DNA from: VXOI01 sp965197575
GTDB taxonomy: Bacteria; Chloroflexota; Dehalococcoidia; Lucifugimonadales; UBA3495
NCBI GenBank assembly: GCA_965197575.1
Contig: OZ240214.1
Coordinates: forward strand, 1,240,001-1,304,000
Length of the DNA stretch: 64,000 bases
Direction of reading: 5' to 3'
The notes beneath the pieces were generated by a model that was not told the origin of the DNA, did not search any database, and saw nothing but the letters and a program-made list of their open reading frames with translations. The stretch's first letter is position 1. Every line of letters starts with the position of its first letter. The position numbers and the translations under genes are program-made. Positions 41,033 through 49,804 of the stretch are shown in pieces.

Positions 41033-41813
41033 TAGTCTGGTCCGCCATCCGGTCAGCAAAAATCCGTTCCGGGTATTTTACCTCGATCAAGCACAGTCCG
41101 TGGGCCGACAGCATCGGGATACCGGGGATGGTCTCCCCGCCTTCCAGCACCCGCTTGACCAGGCTTTCGGGCTGTTTGCCTTTGCCGATCTCTACGAGAA
41201 TTCCGTTGGCCTTCCTGATTTGATGCTTGAGAAACCCGTTGGCCTCACACTCGATCTCCACCAAGTCGTCCTTCCGGGACACCTGCCAGCGCATCGCGTT
41301 CCTGACCGCGCTACGGTCTTCGGGATGCCCGGCAGCCAAGGGCCGGAAATCGTGTATGCCGGCCAGCGCCTGCGCCGCCCTGTCCATCGCCTCGGCATCC
41401 AGCAGCCCCCTCACCCAGAAATGGGTGCCCCGGCGAAGCGGAGAGGGCCACTCCCGCTCCAGAATCCGGTACCGGTAGGTGCGGCTCAGTGCGGTCCGTC
41501 GTGCGTTAAACGACTCATCTACCTGCCGCGCCTTCAGGACTGCGATGTCGTCGGGCAGGTAGTAGTTCAACGCCGGGGCGAACCGTTCCAAGGGGAGCCG
41601 GGTCAGGGTCAGGAAGTCGACCACCTGCCCCTCGGCGTGGGCCCCGGAATCGGTGCGGCTGGCGCCTCGGATCCTGATCGCCTCCCCGGTAAACCGGGCC
41701 AGGGCTTCCTCCAAGGCTCCTTGAATCGTAGGTTGGTTAAGTTGCAGTTGAAACCCGTTATAATTCGCGCCCAAGTATTCGACCAGCAGAGCGGCCCGCC
41801 ACGGGTCGGCCAC
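41019..41813 (-). CDS. truA: tRNA pseudouridine(38-40) synthase
   Basis: A 264-residue TruA, isomerising uridines 38-40 in the tRNA anticodon arm. The catalytic Asp is in GASRTDSGAHAEGQVV. LLVEYLGANYNGFQ and ALSRTYRYRIL match the family. It starts with GTG and overlaps rplM at its 3' end. Placement between rplQ and rplM is a common bacterial arrangement. Confidence 0.95.
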   Translation of the reverse strand: MADPWRAALLVEYLGANYNGFQLQLNQPTIQGALEEALARFTGEAIRIRGASRTDSGAHAEGQVVDFLTLTRLPLERFAPALNYYLPDDIAVLKARQVDESFNARRTALSRTYRYRILEREWPSPLRRGTHFWVRGLLDAEAMDRAAQALAGIHDFRPLAAGHPEDRSAVRNAMRWQVSRKDDLVEIECEANGFLKHQIRKANGILVEIGKGKQPESLVKRVLEGGETIPGIPMLSAHGLCLIEVKYPERIFADRMADQTNEEN

Positions 41814-41829
41814 TAGCCGCGAGACCCCG

Positions 41830-42204
41830 TTAAACCAGCTCGATCACGGCCATTTCTGCCGCGTCGCCTTGGCGCGGGCCCAGCTTTACGATCCGGGTGT
41901 AGCCGCCGGGCCGCTCGGCGTAGCGGGGCGCCAGATCGTCGAATATCTTTTCCACCACGCGCTTGTTGGGCAGCTTGGCCAGAGCCAAACGCCGATGGTG
42001 AACGCTGCCCACCGGGTCCTTCAGGTTTCCCTTCTTGCCGTGGGTAATCAGCTTCTCGGCCACGACGCGGGTCTCCTTGGCCTTGGCCACGGTGGTGGTT
42101 ATGCGCTCGTGGATGATCAATTCCGCCACCAAGCCCCGGAGCAACGCCTTACGCTGGTCCTTGTAGCGGCTGAGTCTTCTGCCGGTGATGCGGTGGGAAG
42201 CCAT
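41830..42204 (-). CDS. rplQ: 50S ribosomal protein L17
   Basis: A 124-residue L17: LSRYKDQRKALLRGLVAELI, HERITTTVAKAKETR and the C-terminal GGYTRIVKLGPRQGDAAEMA. It lines the exit-tunnel region of the large subunit. Two bases separate it from rpoA. Confidence 0.97.
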   Translation of the reverse strand: MASHRITGRRLSRYKDQRKALLRGLVAELIIHERITTTVAKAKETRVVAEKLITHGKKGNLKDPVGSVHHRRLALAKLPNKRVVEKIFDDLAPRYAERPGGYTRIVKLGPRQGDAAEMAVIELV

Positions 42205-42206
42205 GA

Positions 42207-43382
42207 TTAGCAGTCGCCCTCATCATCGAAGTCGTCGACGTCTGAGTCATCCTCGTCGTCGTTGGGTTCGTCCTCTCGCTCGTCGAGGTCCTGGATGGAC
42301 ATTCCGGGGGCGATCGCGGCAACCTCGCCGCCGCCTATCAACTCGCCCAAGTCGTCCGGCGAGAGATCGGGCACGGACAGCCCGCCGAATACCGACCGTC
42401 CGATGTTCGTCCCGACGACGCCATGTTCGGCCAGCTTTTCCTGCAACTCCACCAAGGACTTCTCGCCGAAGTTGCGGATTTTCAGCAGGTCGTCGTCGGA
42501 CATCTCCAGCACTTCTCCCACCCGGCTGACGTGGGCCCGCTTGAGGCAGTTGAGCGTGCGGGGCGACAACTCCAACTTCTCGATCGGCATCTGGTAGACC
42601 TCAACCGAGATAACCAACGGCGCCCGGTCCACTCCAGTATCGGCGACCCGGTTCAGGTTACTGAACAGGAAGAAGTGCTTGACCAGGTTCTCGGCGGCTT
42701 GCTGGACAGCCTCGACCGGGCGAATCGTCCCATCGGTCCAAACTTCCATGACCAGCCGCTCGTAATCCGTAACGTGACCCACCCTGGTGCGTTCGACATG
42801 GTAGTTCACCTTGCGCACCGGGCTGAAGACCGCATCCACAGGCAACACCCCGGCGGGCAGGTTGGACACGCCGTCGCTTGGGGCGGCCGACTGGTAGCCC
42901 ACGCCCTGCTCGACGTTGAACTCGATGGAGAGGCGGGTCTTGTCGGTGTCCAGCGTGGCGAGGTGAAGCTCCGGGTTCACGATCTCAAAATCGCTGGACG
43001 TGGCGATGTCGCCCGCGCAGACCCGGCCCTCTCCGGCCACGTCCAGCCGCATCTTGCCCGTCCGGTCGGAGCTGGAGCGTATCCGCACTCGCTTGATGTT
43101 GAGGAGGATTTCCATCACCTCCTCTTTCACTCCTGGGATGGCCGCGTACTCGTGGACTACGTCGTCGATCTTCACCCAAGTAATGGCGCTGCCGCGAGTG
43201 GAACTCAGCAAAATGCGGCGCAGGGGGTTCCCGATGGTGAGTCCGAAGCCCCTCTCCAGCGGTTCCACGGCCACCATCCCGTAGGTCTCACCCGAGTCCA
43301 TCACCCGGATGTCGGGTTTTACCGGCTCCGGCCCTTCCTCCGGCGCGCCGGTGGGCAGGACGTAGACGTCTAGTATTGACAA
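42207..43382 (-). CDS. rpoA: RNA polymerase alpha subunit with acidic C-terminal extension
   Basis: A 391-residue alpha subunit. The N-terminal dimerisation domain (ERGFGLTIGNPLRRILLSST) and the C-terminal promoter-contacting domain (ELSPRTLNCLKRAHVSRVGE, LLKIRNFGEKSLVELQEKL) are standard. Unusually, about 70 residues follow the last conserved helix, ending in a strongly acidic run (DEREDEPNDDEDDSD then VDDFDDEGDC). Typical alpha subunits end near residue 315-330. The tail could affect promoter or partner binding; it is read directly from an open frame. Confidence 0.97.
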   Translation of the reverse strand: MSILDVYVLPTGAPEEGPEPVKPDIRVMDSGETYGMVAVEPLERGFGLTIGNPLRRILLSSTRGSAITWVKIDDVVHEYAAIPGVKEEVMEILLNIKRVRIRSSSDRTGKMRLDVAGEGRVCAGDIATSSDFEIVNPELHLATLDTDKTRLSIEFNVEQGVGYQSAAPSDGVSNLPAGVLPVDAVFSPVRKVNYHVERTRVGHVTDYERLVMEVWTDGTIRPVEAVQQAAENLVKHFFLFSNLNRVADTGVDRAPLVISVEVYQMPIEKLELSPRTLNCLKRAHVSRVGEVLEMSDDDLLKIRNFGEKSLVELQEKLAEHGVVGTNIGRSVFGGLSVPDLSPDDLGELIGGGEVAAIAPGMSIQDLDEREDEPNDDEDDSDVDDFDDEGDC

Positions 43383-43385
43383 GAG

Positions 43386-44012
43386 CTACCTCGAGTAGAA
43401 CTCTACGATTAATCTCGAATCCAGGACCGTTTGCAGGTCCTCGTCCGCCGGCAAAGTGACCACCCGCCCCGACATTTCGTTGATGTCCAGGGCAAGCCAG
43501 GCCGGGACCGGACGCTTGGGGATACCGTAGGTGCGCTCGGCATAGAAGTCGGTCGCCTTGTCGGCCTCCTTCCAGGAGAGCACGTCGCCCGGCTTCACGG
43601 AATAAGAAGGCACGTCGGTCTTGCGGTTGTTGATGCGGAAATGGCCGTGCAGCACCATCTGGCGGGCCTGCTTCCTGGAATCGGCAAAGCCGAGCAGGAA
43701 GACGACGTTGTCCAACCGCCGCTCCAGGCTGCGGAGGAGATTCATGCCGGTGACGCCGGGGGTGTTGAACGCCTCGTTCATGTACTTGCGGAACTGGGAC
43801 TCCAGCACGCCGTAGATGTACTTGGCCTTCTGCTTCTCCAGCAGATGGACGCCGTAATCGGAGGGACGCCTGCGTCGGCGGGCCACGTCTCCCGGCGGGT
43901 TGCGGCGCTTCTCGAACGCGCAACGCGGGGTGAAGCAACGGTCGCCTTTAAGGAACAACTTTTCGCCGGCCCGCCTGCAAAGGCGGCACGACGGTCCTGT
44001 ATATCTTCCCAT
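43386..44012 (-). CDS. rpsD: 30S ribosomal protein S4
   Basis: A 208-residue S4 with an N-terminal Cys set (SCRLCRRAGEKLFLKG, then CFTPRCAFEKR) that could bind zinc, and the S4 RNA-binding domain (RLDNVVFLLGFADSRKQARQ, MVLHGHFRINNRKTDVPSYS). It is a primary 16S rRNA binder and assembly starter. Start near 44012 is followed closely upstream by rpsK. Confidence 0.96.
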   Translation of the reverse strand: MGRYTGPSCRLCRRAGEKLFLKGDRCFTPRCAFEKRRNPPGDVARRRRRPSDYGVHLLEKQKAKYIYGVLESQFRKYMNEAFNTPGVTGMNLLRSLERRLDNVVFLLGFADSRKQARQMVLHGHFRINNRKTDVPSYSVKPGDVLSWKEADKATDFYAERTYGIPKRPVPAWLALDINEMSGRVVTLPADEDLQTVLDSRLIVEFYSR

Positions 44013-44021
44013 CGGTTTGGC

Positions 44022-44405
44022 CTACACTCTCCTTCGTTTGGGCGGGCGGCAGCCGTTGTGGGGGATGGGCGTCACGTCGCGGATGCTGGTCACGACCAGT
44101 CCTACGCCCTGCAAGGAGCGGATCGCCGCTTCGCGGCCCGCGCCCGGCCCTTTAATGAACACGTCGATGTGGCGCATCCCGGAGTCCATCCCCCGTCGTC
44201 CGGCCTGCTCGGCGGCGCGCTGGGCGGCGAACGCCGTGCCCTTGCGCGAGCCCTTGAAACCGACTGCGCCGGCGCTGGCCGACGCGATCACGTTACCCTG
44301 CGGATCAGTGATGCTGACCAGCGTATTGTTGAAAGTAGAGTAGATGTAGGCCCGTCCTTGGGGCACGGAACGCCGTTCGCGGCGCCTGGTCCTGGGTCTA
44401 GGCAT
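44022..44405 (-). CDS. rpsK: 30S ribosomal protein S11
   Basis: A 127-residue S11: YIYSTFNNTLVSITDPQGNV, GFKGSRKGTAFAAQRAAEQA and the C-terminal TSIRDVTPIPHNGCRPPKRR. It forms the platform of the small subunit near the E site. Thirteen bases from rpsM. Confidence 0.97.
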   Translation of the reverse strand: MPRPRTRRRERRSVPQGRAYIYSTFNNTLVSITDPQGNVIASASAGAVGFKGSRKGTAFAAQRAAEQAGRRGMDSGMRHIDVFIKGPGAGREAAIRSLQGVGLVVTSIRDVTPIPHNGCRPPKRRRV

Positions 44406-44418
44406 AGCTCAACTCCAC

Positions 44419-44811
44419 TTACTTCTTCCCGCCGGTTCGGCGGCCGCGGCCGGCCACGGTGCGGCGCGGGCCCTTGCGGGTGCGGGCGTTGGTGCGGGTC
44501 CTTTGTCCGGCCACGGGCAGGTTGCGACGGTGACGCAGCCCCCGGTAGGAGCCGATGTCGATCAGCCGCCGGATGTTCTGGTTGACTTCCCGCCGCAGAT
44601 CACCCTCGGAGATATACTCCCGGTCAATCAGCTCGCGGATGCGGTCGACCTGCAACTCGCTCAGTTCGTTCATGCGCGGCGGGACCACCGGGTCCAGGTC
44701 GGCCTTGATACAGATTTCCTCGGCCATCTTCGGCCCGATACCGTAGATGCTTCTGAGGGCAACGTGGGCCCTCTTGCGGTCCGGCACGTCTACCCCGGCT
44801 ATGCGTACCAT
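44419..44811 (-). CDS. rpsM: 30S ribosomal protein S13
   Basis: A 130-residue S13: VRIAGVDVPDRKRAHVALRS, YGIGPKMAEEI and the basic tail GQRTRTNARTRKGPRRTVAG. It bridges to the large subunit and contacts P-site tRNA. Confidence 0.97.
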   Translation of the reverse strand: MVRIAGVDVPDRKRAHVALRSIYGIGPKMAEEICIKADLDPVVPPRMNELSELQVDRIRELIDREYISEGDLRREVNQNIRRLIDIGSYRGLRHRRNLPVAGQRTRTNARTRKGPRRTVAGRGRRTGGKK

Positions 44812-44844
44812 AGCGCCTCCTGCGAAAGACTCAGGATGATGGTG

Positions 44845-44958
44845 CTAACCCTGGCGTTGGGTGTGCCGAGCGTTCTGGCAGATAATCCTGATCACGCCCT
44901 TGCGCTTGATCACGCGGCACTTGTCGCACCTCGGTTTTACCGATGCTGTTACTTTCAC
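44845..44958 (-). CDS. rpmJ: 50S ribosomal protein L36
   Basis: A 37-residue L36 with a GTG start at 44958. KVTASVKPRCDKCRVIKRKG and VIRIICQNARHTQRQG contain the zinc ligands Cys-x2-Cys, Cys and His. It lies between infA and rpsM, the usual place. Confidence 0.95.
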   Translation of the reverse strand: MKVTASVKPRCDKCRVIKRKGVIRIICQNARHTQRQG

Positions 44959-44983
44959 GATTCCGCCTCGGCGAATCCGGCGG

Positions 44984-45202
44984 CTACTTGAACCGGTAGG
45001 TGATGCGCCCCCGCGTCAAGTCGTAGGGGGAAAGCTCCACCAACACCCGGTCTCCGGGCAACACGCGGATGAAATTCATGCGGATTTTGCCCGACACATG
45101 GGCCAATACCTCGTGGTCATTGGGCAATTCCACCCGGAACATACCGTTAGGCAGGGCCTCCTTTACGCTAGCCTCCACCTCGATTGCCTGCTTCTTAGCC
45201 AT
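44984..45202 (-). CDS. infA: translation initiation factor IF-1
   Basis: A 72-residue OB-fold IF-1: AKKQAIEVEASVKEALPNGM, FRVELPNDHEVLAHVSGKIR and VLVELSPYDLTRGRITYRFK. It binds the 30S A site during initiation. The start at 45202 gives the canonical length; the open frame extends upstream through map. Confidence 0.96.
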   Translation of the reverse strand: MAKKQAIEVEASVKEALPNGMFRVELPNDHEVLAHVSGKIRMNFIRVLPGDRVLVELSPYDLTRGRITYRFK

Positions 45203-45210
45203 ACGTCCCC

Positions 45211-46017
45211 TTAACCGTGGACTGTTAAGATTTCGGGTCCCTGTTCCGTTATCGCTATTGAATGCTCGAAGTGGGCGGACAGCAATTTGTCGGCCGTCAC
45301 CACCGTCCACTGGTCTGCCAGAACCCGGGTGTGCCAGTCCCCCATGTTGAACATGGGCTCGATGGCGATGCACATTCCGGTGCGCAACAACGCTCCCCGG
45401 CCCGGATCGCCGTAGTTGGGCACCTGCGGGTCTTCATGCAGGAAGCGCCCCACGCCGTGCCCGACGAATTCCCGGACGACTCCGTAACCCCTGGACTCGC
45501 CGTAAGCCTGCACCGCCGCGCCGATGTCGCCAACCCTGGCGCCGGGCACCGCTGCTTCGATCCCGGCTTCGAGACCGAGCCGCGTGTCCTCCATTAGCGC
45601 CAAGACCTCCGGCGGCACCTCGCCCACCGGCAGGGACACCGCCGCGTCCCCGATCAGACCGTCCAACGTAGCACCCACGTCCACCTTGAGAACGTCGCCG
45701 TCCCGGAGGACCCGCCGCCCCGGTATCCCGTGGACTATCTCGTCGTTGACCGACGCGCAGATACTGGCGGGAAACCCGCGATACCCCTTGAAGGTCGGTG
45801 TTGCGCCGTGCCGCCTGATCTCCTTGAAAGCGATCCGATCCAACTCCCGGGTGGTAATCCCAGGCTCGACCGAGGCTTTGAGCAGGTCGATCACTGCGCC
45901 GACCACTGCCCCGGCGCGACGCATCGCGTCCAACTCCTGGGGGGACTTTATCGTTATTCCCCCGGAGTATTTGGAAGCTGAGTTAGATGCGGTTTCGAGT
46001 TTCCGCTCGCGGTCCAC
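45211..46017 (-). CDS. map: type I methionine aminopeptidase
   Basis: A 268-residue MetAP I, removing N-terminal Met from new proteins. The metal ligands are seen in order: LKVDVGATLDGLIGDAAVSL (two Asp), GHGVGRFLHEDPQVPNYG (His), IAIEPMFNMGD (Glu) and EHSIAITEQGPEIL (Glu). The first 25 residues before SPQELDAMRRAG are variable; GTG at 46017 is the likely start, a later one is possible. Between adk and infA as usual. Confidence 0.95.
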   Translation of the reverse strand: MDRERKLETASNSASKYSGGITIKSPQELDAMRRAGAVVGAVIDLLKASVEPGITTRELDRIAFKEIRRHGATPTFKGYRGFPASICASVNDEIVHGIPGRRVLRDGDVLKVDVGATLDGLIGDAAVSLPVGEVPPEVLALMEDTRLGLEAGIEAAVPGARVGDIGAAVQAYGESRGYGVVREFVGHGVGRFLHEDPQVPNYGDPGRGALLRTGMCIAIEPMFNMGDWHTRVLADQWTVVTADKLLSAHFEHSIAITEQGPEILTVHG

Positions 46018-46061
46018 TTTGCCTATTGTACTCTTATACAGATTGGTTGGGAACCTGCCAG

Positions 46062-46712
46062 CTAGCCTGACAGGGCTGCCAGTATCAGCCGGTTTACCTT
46101 TTCCACGGCGCCCTGGCCGGGCACGTCCGCCAGCAAACCGCGCTCACGGTAGAACTCCAACACCGGCATGGTCTCTTCGCGGTAGACGTCGATCCGCTTC
46201 TGCACCGCCTCGGGGCGGTCGTCATCCCGTTGGTATAACTCGCCGCCGCAGCGGTTGCAGGACTGCGAGGCTTCGGCAGACTCCAGGGTTTCGGGCGCTT
46301 GACACTGGCGGCAGACGTACCGGCCGCCCAGCCGACGCACCAGTTCCGGTTCGGAGACATCGATATGCACCACACGGTCCAGCCCCCGGGAGCGGCTGTC
46401 CAGCGCGGCCTCCAGTTCGTTCGCTTGCCGGGTGTTCCGCGGGAAGCCGTCCAGAATGAAACCGTCGTCCGAGTTGATGGACATTACCCGGTCCAGAACA
46501 ATGTCTATGACCACGTCGTCCGGGACCAGAACGCCCTGTTCCATGTATTCCTTGGCCCGCAGGCCCAGCGGCGTCCCTTGCCGCAAGTTGTCCCGGAACA
46601 GATCGCCGGAACTAACGTGCTCCAACCGGAAGCGGTCGATCAGCAACTGCGCCTGGGTACCCTTGCCCGCGCCCGGAGGACCGAACAGCACTATTCTAAG
46701 TCCCTGGCTCAC
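46062..46712 (-). CDS. adk: adenylate kinase (zinc-LID type)
   Basis: A 216-residue adenylate kinase interconverting AMP, ADP and ATP. The P-loop is FGPPGAGKGTQ. DGFPRNTRQANELE is the nucleotide-binding core. The LID domain carries four Cys (YVCRQCQ and QSCNRCGGELY), the zinc-binding form seen in many Gram-positive and deep-branching bacteria. One base separates it from secY. Confidence 0.96.
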   Translation of the reverse strand: MSQGLRIVLFGPPGAGKGTQAQLLIDRFRLEHVSSGDLFRDNLRQGTPLGLRAKEYMEQGVLVPDDVVIDIVLDRVMSINSDDGFILDGFPRNTRQANELEAALDSRSRGLDRVVHIDVSEPELVRRLGGRYVCRQCQAPETLESAEASQSCNRCGGELYQRDDDRPEAVQKRIDVYREETMPVLEFYRERGLLADVPGQGAVEKVNRLILAALSG

Positions 46713-46713
46713 G

Positions 46714-48045
46714 CTACCTCAGAAAGCCTTCGTAGTTCCGCATCATCAGTTGGGCCTCTAGCTGCCGTAGCGTGTCCAAGCCCACGCCCACCATGATGAG
46801 CAGGCTCGTGCTGCTCAAGGATATTGCCTGCACGTCTGTAACCAGCGACGCTAGATACGGCACGATGGCAATGAACCCCAGGAACAGCGCGCCACCCATC
46901 GTGATGCGCACGATTACCCGGTTCAGATAGTCCTGCGTGGGACGGCCCGGCCGGATGCCCAGCACGAACCCTCCGTTCCGTTGCAGGTTTTCCGCCAGAT
47001 TCTGCTGGTTGAACACCACCAGCGTGTAGAAGAAGGTGAACAGCACCACCAATATGAACACCATCACCCAGTACAGGGGAGAGGTCGGGACCAGCAGGGT
47101 GGCGAAGAAGTTGGCAACGTCGCCGATCCAAGTGGTGTTGGTGGCGAAGTAGGTGGCGATGGTGCCGGGCAGAATCACGATGGAAAACGCGAAGATCAGC
47201 GGGATCATCCCGGCCGAGTTGATGCGGAGCGGCAGATAGGTGGCCCCGCTCTGCCGGTACATCCTCCCCCCGCGGAAGATGCTGCGCCCATATTGCACCG
47301 GGATGCGGCGGTGGGCCTCGTTGAACAATACGATCAGCGCGATGATGAACACGCCGATAATGGCGAAGAACCCGATGCCGAGCACGTTGTCGCGGTCTAA
47401 AAAGCCTTGCGTCAGCAGCCGGGGGAACCCGGCAACGATGCCCGCGAAGATGATCAGCGAGATGCCGTTGCCGATGCCCCGCTCGGTGATCATCTCGCCC
47501 AGCCATACCAGGAACATGGTGCCTGCGGCGATGGAGAACAGCGCGGCCAGGGTGGGCAGAAGGGCATCGCCGGTGAAGCCGACGTTGGTCAGCACGTTGC
47601 TCTGGGCCAGCAGGACCAACTGCCCGTAGCCTTGGGCCAGCGCGATGGGCACCGTGATCCAGTGGATGATACGGTTCATCTTGGCCCGGCCCGCCTCTCC
47701 CTCGCGGGATAGCTCTTGCAACTGCGGCAGCACCGGGGTGAGCAGTTGGATCACGATGGACGCCGTGATGTAGGGGAACACGCCCAAGGCGACGATGCTC
47801 ATGCGGCTTAGCGCACCGCCGCTAAACAGGTCCAGGAACCCCAGAAGCTCGTTGTTCCGGAACAGGTTGTCTAGCTGTATCTGATCGACGCCGGGCAACG
47901 GGATGTGCGCGATGAACCGGTACAAGGCCAGAATGGCCAGCGTAAACAGTATCTTCGCGCGCAGGTCGGGCAGGCTGAACGCATCGATGGCCGCCTGCAA
48001 CAGCCTAGGAAACCTCCCACCACCCTGGGCCTCCGCCGTCATCAT
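46714..48045 (-). CDS. secY: preprotein translocase subunit SecY
   Basis: A 443-residue integral membrane protein with ten predicted membrane segments, the channel of the Sec translocon. KILFTLAILALYRFIAHIPL is segment 1, FSGGALSRMSIVALGVFPYI the plug region, and GIGNGISLIIFAGIV and PLRINSAGMIPLIFA are conserved. Its start overlaps the rplO stop by four bases. Confidence 0.97.
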   Translation of the reverse strand: MMTAEAQGGGRFPRLLQAAIDAFSLPDLRAKILFTLAILALYRFIAHIPLPGVDQIQLDNLFRNNELLGFLDLFSGGALSRMSIVALGVFPYITASIVIQLLTPVLPQLQELSREGEAGRAKMNRIIHWITVPIALAQGYGQLVLLAQSNVLTNVGFTGDALLPTLAALFSIAAGTMFLVWLGEMITERGIGNGISLIIFAGIVAGFPRLLTQGFLDRDNVLGIGFFAIIGVFIIALIVLFNEAHRRIPVQYGRSIFRGGRMYRQSGATYLPLRINSAGMIPLIFAFSIVILPGTIATYFATNTTWIGDVANFFATLLVPTSPLYWVMVFILVVLFTFFYTLVVFNQQNLAENLQRNGGFVLGIRPGRPTQDYLNRVIVRITMGGALFLGFIAIVPYLASLVTDVQAISLSSTSLLIMVGVGLDTLRQLEAQLMMRNYEGFLR

Positions 48046-48494
48046 CCGCCCGAGGTTTCCTCCACCGTACCGCTGGCCGCTTCGATCTTCTCGCGGGCCG
48101 TGCGGGTGAACTTGTCGGCCACCACCGTGAGGGCCTTGGTCAACTCACCGTCGCCGACTACCTTAATCGGTCGCTTCAGGTTGCGGATATAGCCGCGCTC
48201 CACCAGTTCCTGCGAAGTGACCCGCTCGCCCTCGTCGAACTTCTCCAGGTCGTCCAGTTTGACCAGTGAGTAGTAGGTCTTGAAGATGTTATTGAAGCCC
48301 CGCCGCATCGGGAGCCCCTTGATCAGCGGCAACTGGCCACCCTCGAAACCCACTGGCGGACCCTTGCCTGACCGGGACTTTTGGCCCTTCATGCCGCGGC
48401 CGGCGGTGCTGCCCTGCCCGGCGGAATCGCCGCGCCCTATGCGCTTGCGTCGTTTCCTGGCGCCCTTGGACGGGGCCAGTTGGTGTTGCATCAT
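48042..48494 (-). CDS. rplO: 50S ribosomal protein L15
   Basis: A 150-residue L15 with the Gly/Arg-rich N-terminus RKRIGRGDSAGQGSTAGRGM and KGQKSRSGKGPPVGFEGGQL, followed by the C-terminal globular part. It is a late-assembly large-subunit protein. Confidence 0.97.
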   Translation of the reverse strand: MMQHQLAPSKGARKRRKRIGRGDSAGQGSTAGRGMKGQKSRSGKGPPVGFEGGQLPLIKGLPMRRGFNNIFKTYYSLVKLDDLEKFDEGERVTSQELVERGYIRNLKRPIKVVGDGELTKALTVVADKFTRTAREKIEAASGTVEETSGG

Positions 48495-48505
48495 AATCGT
48501 GCGCC

Positions 48506-48685
48506 CTAGACCTCTTCCACCTTGAGCAGATGCACAACCTTGTTGACCATGCCCTGAATGGTGGGAGAGTTTTGGTGTATTACAGTGTGGTGCAACCGGC
48601 GCAGCCCCAACGAGCGGATGATCTCCCGCTGGTTCTTGGGCCGCCCGATGCAGCTCTTGGTCCAGGTTATCTTCAACTGGGACAA
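48506..48685 (-). CDS. rpmD: 50S ribosomal protein L30
   Basis: A 59-residue L30 read from the sequence between rpsE and rplO, with a TTG start at 48685, one base after the rpsE stop and behind GGAGG. QLKITWTKSCIGRPKNQREI, IRSLGLRRLHHTV and PTIQGMVNKVVHLLKVEEV are standard L30. Confidence 0.93.
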   Translation of the reverse strand: MSQLKITWTKSCIGRPKNQREIIRSLGLRRLHHTVIHQNSPTIQGMVNKVVHLLKVEEV

Positions 48686-48686
48686 G

Positions 48687-49355
48687 CTATTCCTCCGTCG
48701 TTGGGGCGGGGGCGCGGACGGGCCGGCCGGTCCTCTTGGCCAACTCGGTTTCCGGGTCGCGGAGTTGACGCAGCGCTTCCATGGTGGCGTATACGATGTT
48801 GATCGGGTTGCGGGAACCCAGGGACTTGCCGACCACGTCCTTTACGCCGCCCAACTCCAGAATGGCCCGCATCGCTCCGGCCGCAATGACCCCGGTGCCC
48901 TCGCGGGCCGGCTTGATCAGAACGATGGTCGCTCCCTTTTTGACCGTTATCTGTTGGGGAATGGTGCTGCCCCGCAGGGGAACGTCCACCATCTCGCGGC
49001 GGGCCACCGCGTTCCCCTTGCGCACCGCGTCGGGGATTACGAGCGCCTTGCCCAACCCGGCGCCCACCTTGCCCTGGCTGTCTCCGACCACCACCAAGGC
49101 ATTGAAGCGAAGCCGTCGGCCTCCCTTCACCACCTTCGCGATGCGCCGGGTGTAGACGACGCGCTCCGCGAAGCCGCCGGTGTCCTCGTCGCGCGGGGCT
49201 CGTTCCCGGAACTGCCTCGGCTGACCCGGCGGTCCGCCGCGGCCCGGTCCGCCGGGGCCGGAGCGGCCTTGTCCGCCTGGCCCGCCACGGCCGGGGCCTC
49301 CGCCTCCGGGGCCGCCGCGTCCTGGTCCCTGTGGCCTGCTTGGGGCTCGTACCAT
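48687..49355 (-). CDS. rpsE: 30S ribosomal protein S5 with Gly/Arg/Pro-rich N-terminal extension
   Basis: A 222-residue S5. Residues about 60-215 are conventional (VVYTRRIAKVVKGGRRLRFN, ALVVVGDSQGKVGAGLGKAL, AGAMRAILELGGVKDVVGKS). The first 55 residues are a low-complexity extension of Gly, Pro and Arg (GPGRGGPGGGGPGRGG and similar), an RGG-like tract absent from standard S5 of about 165 residues. The frame has a GGAGG 13 bases before ATG 49355; a later start cannot be excluded. Confidence 0.95.
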   Translation of the reverse strand: MVRAPSRPQGPGRGGPGGGGPGRGGPGGQGRSGPGGPGRGGPPGQPRQFRERAPRDEDTGGFAERVVYTRRIAKVVKGGRRLRFNALVVVGDSQGKVGAGLGKALVIPDAVRKGNAVARREMVDVPLRGSTIPQQITVKKGATIVLIKPAREGTGVIAAGAMRAILELGGVKDVVGKSLGSRNPINIVYATMEALRQLRDPETELAKRTGRPVRAPAPTTEE

Positions 49356-49420
49356 TAAAAGCTCATCCCTCCGGACTATTGTCCACTATCGCGGCTGCCA
49401 GATGCCACGGTTTTACACCG

Positions 49421-49786
49421 CTAAAATTCGAGGCCGCTTTCCCGCGACGCCTCGGCCAGAGCCTTTACCCGGCCGTGGTACTTGCAACCGCCCCGGTCGA
49501 AGACCACCTTGGTCACTCCCTCGGCCATCGCCCGCTCGGCGACCACCCGGCCGACAATCGAGGAGACGGCAATCTTGGGGGAGGCGGCGTCGCCGTCTTG
49601 CAGCGCTTCTTGGCTGGAGGCCGAAACGATGGTCCGCCCGGCGGTATCGTCAATCACCTGGGCGTAGATATGCTTCAAGCTGCGAAACACGGATAGCCTG
49701 GGCCGCTCCGCCGTGCCCATGACCTTCTTGCGGACGCGGGCTTGGCGGACTTTCCTGAGATGTCTGGCGTTCTTGTCTTTTGGCAT
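49421..49786 (-). CDS. rplR: 50S ribosomal protein L18
   Basis: A 121-residue L18: RHLRKVRQARVRKKVMGTAE, RPRLSVFRSLKHIYAQVIDD and VVFDRGGCKYHGRVKALAEA. It binds 5S rRNA together with L5. Confidence 0.97.
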   Translation of the reverse strand: MPKDKNARHLRKVRQARVRKKVMGTAERPRLSVFRSLKHIYAQVIDDTAGRTIVSASSQEALQDGDAASPKIAVSSIVGRVVAERAMAEGVTKVVFDRGGCKYHGRVKALAEASRESGLEF

Positions 49787-49804
49787 GATTGAGCCTGGCT
49801 TAAA

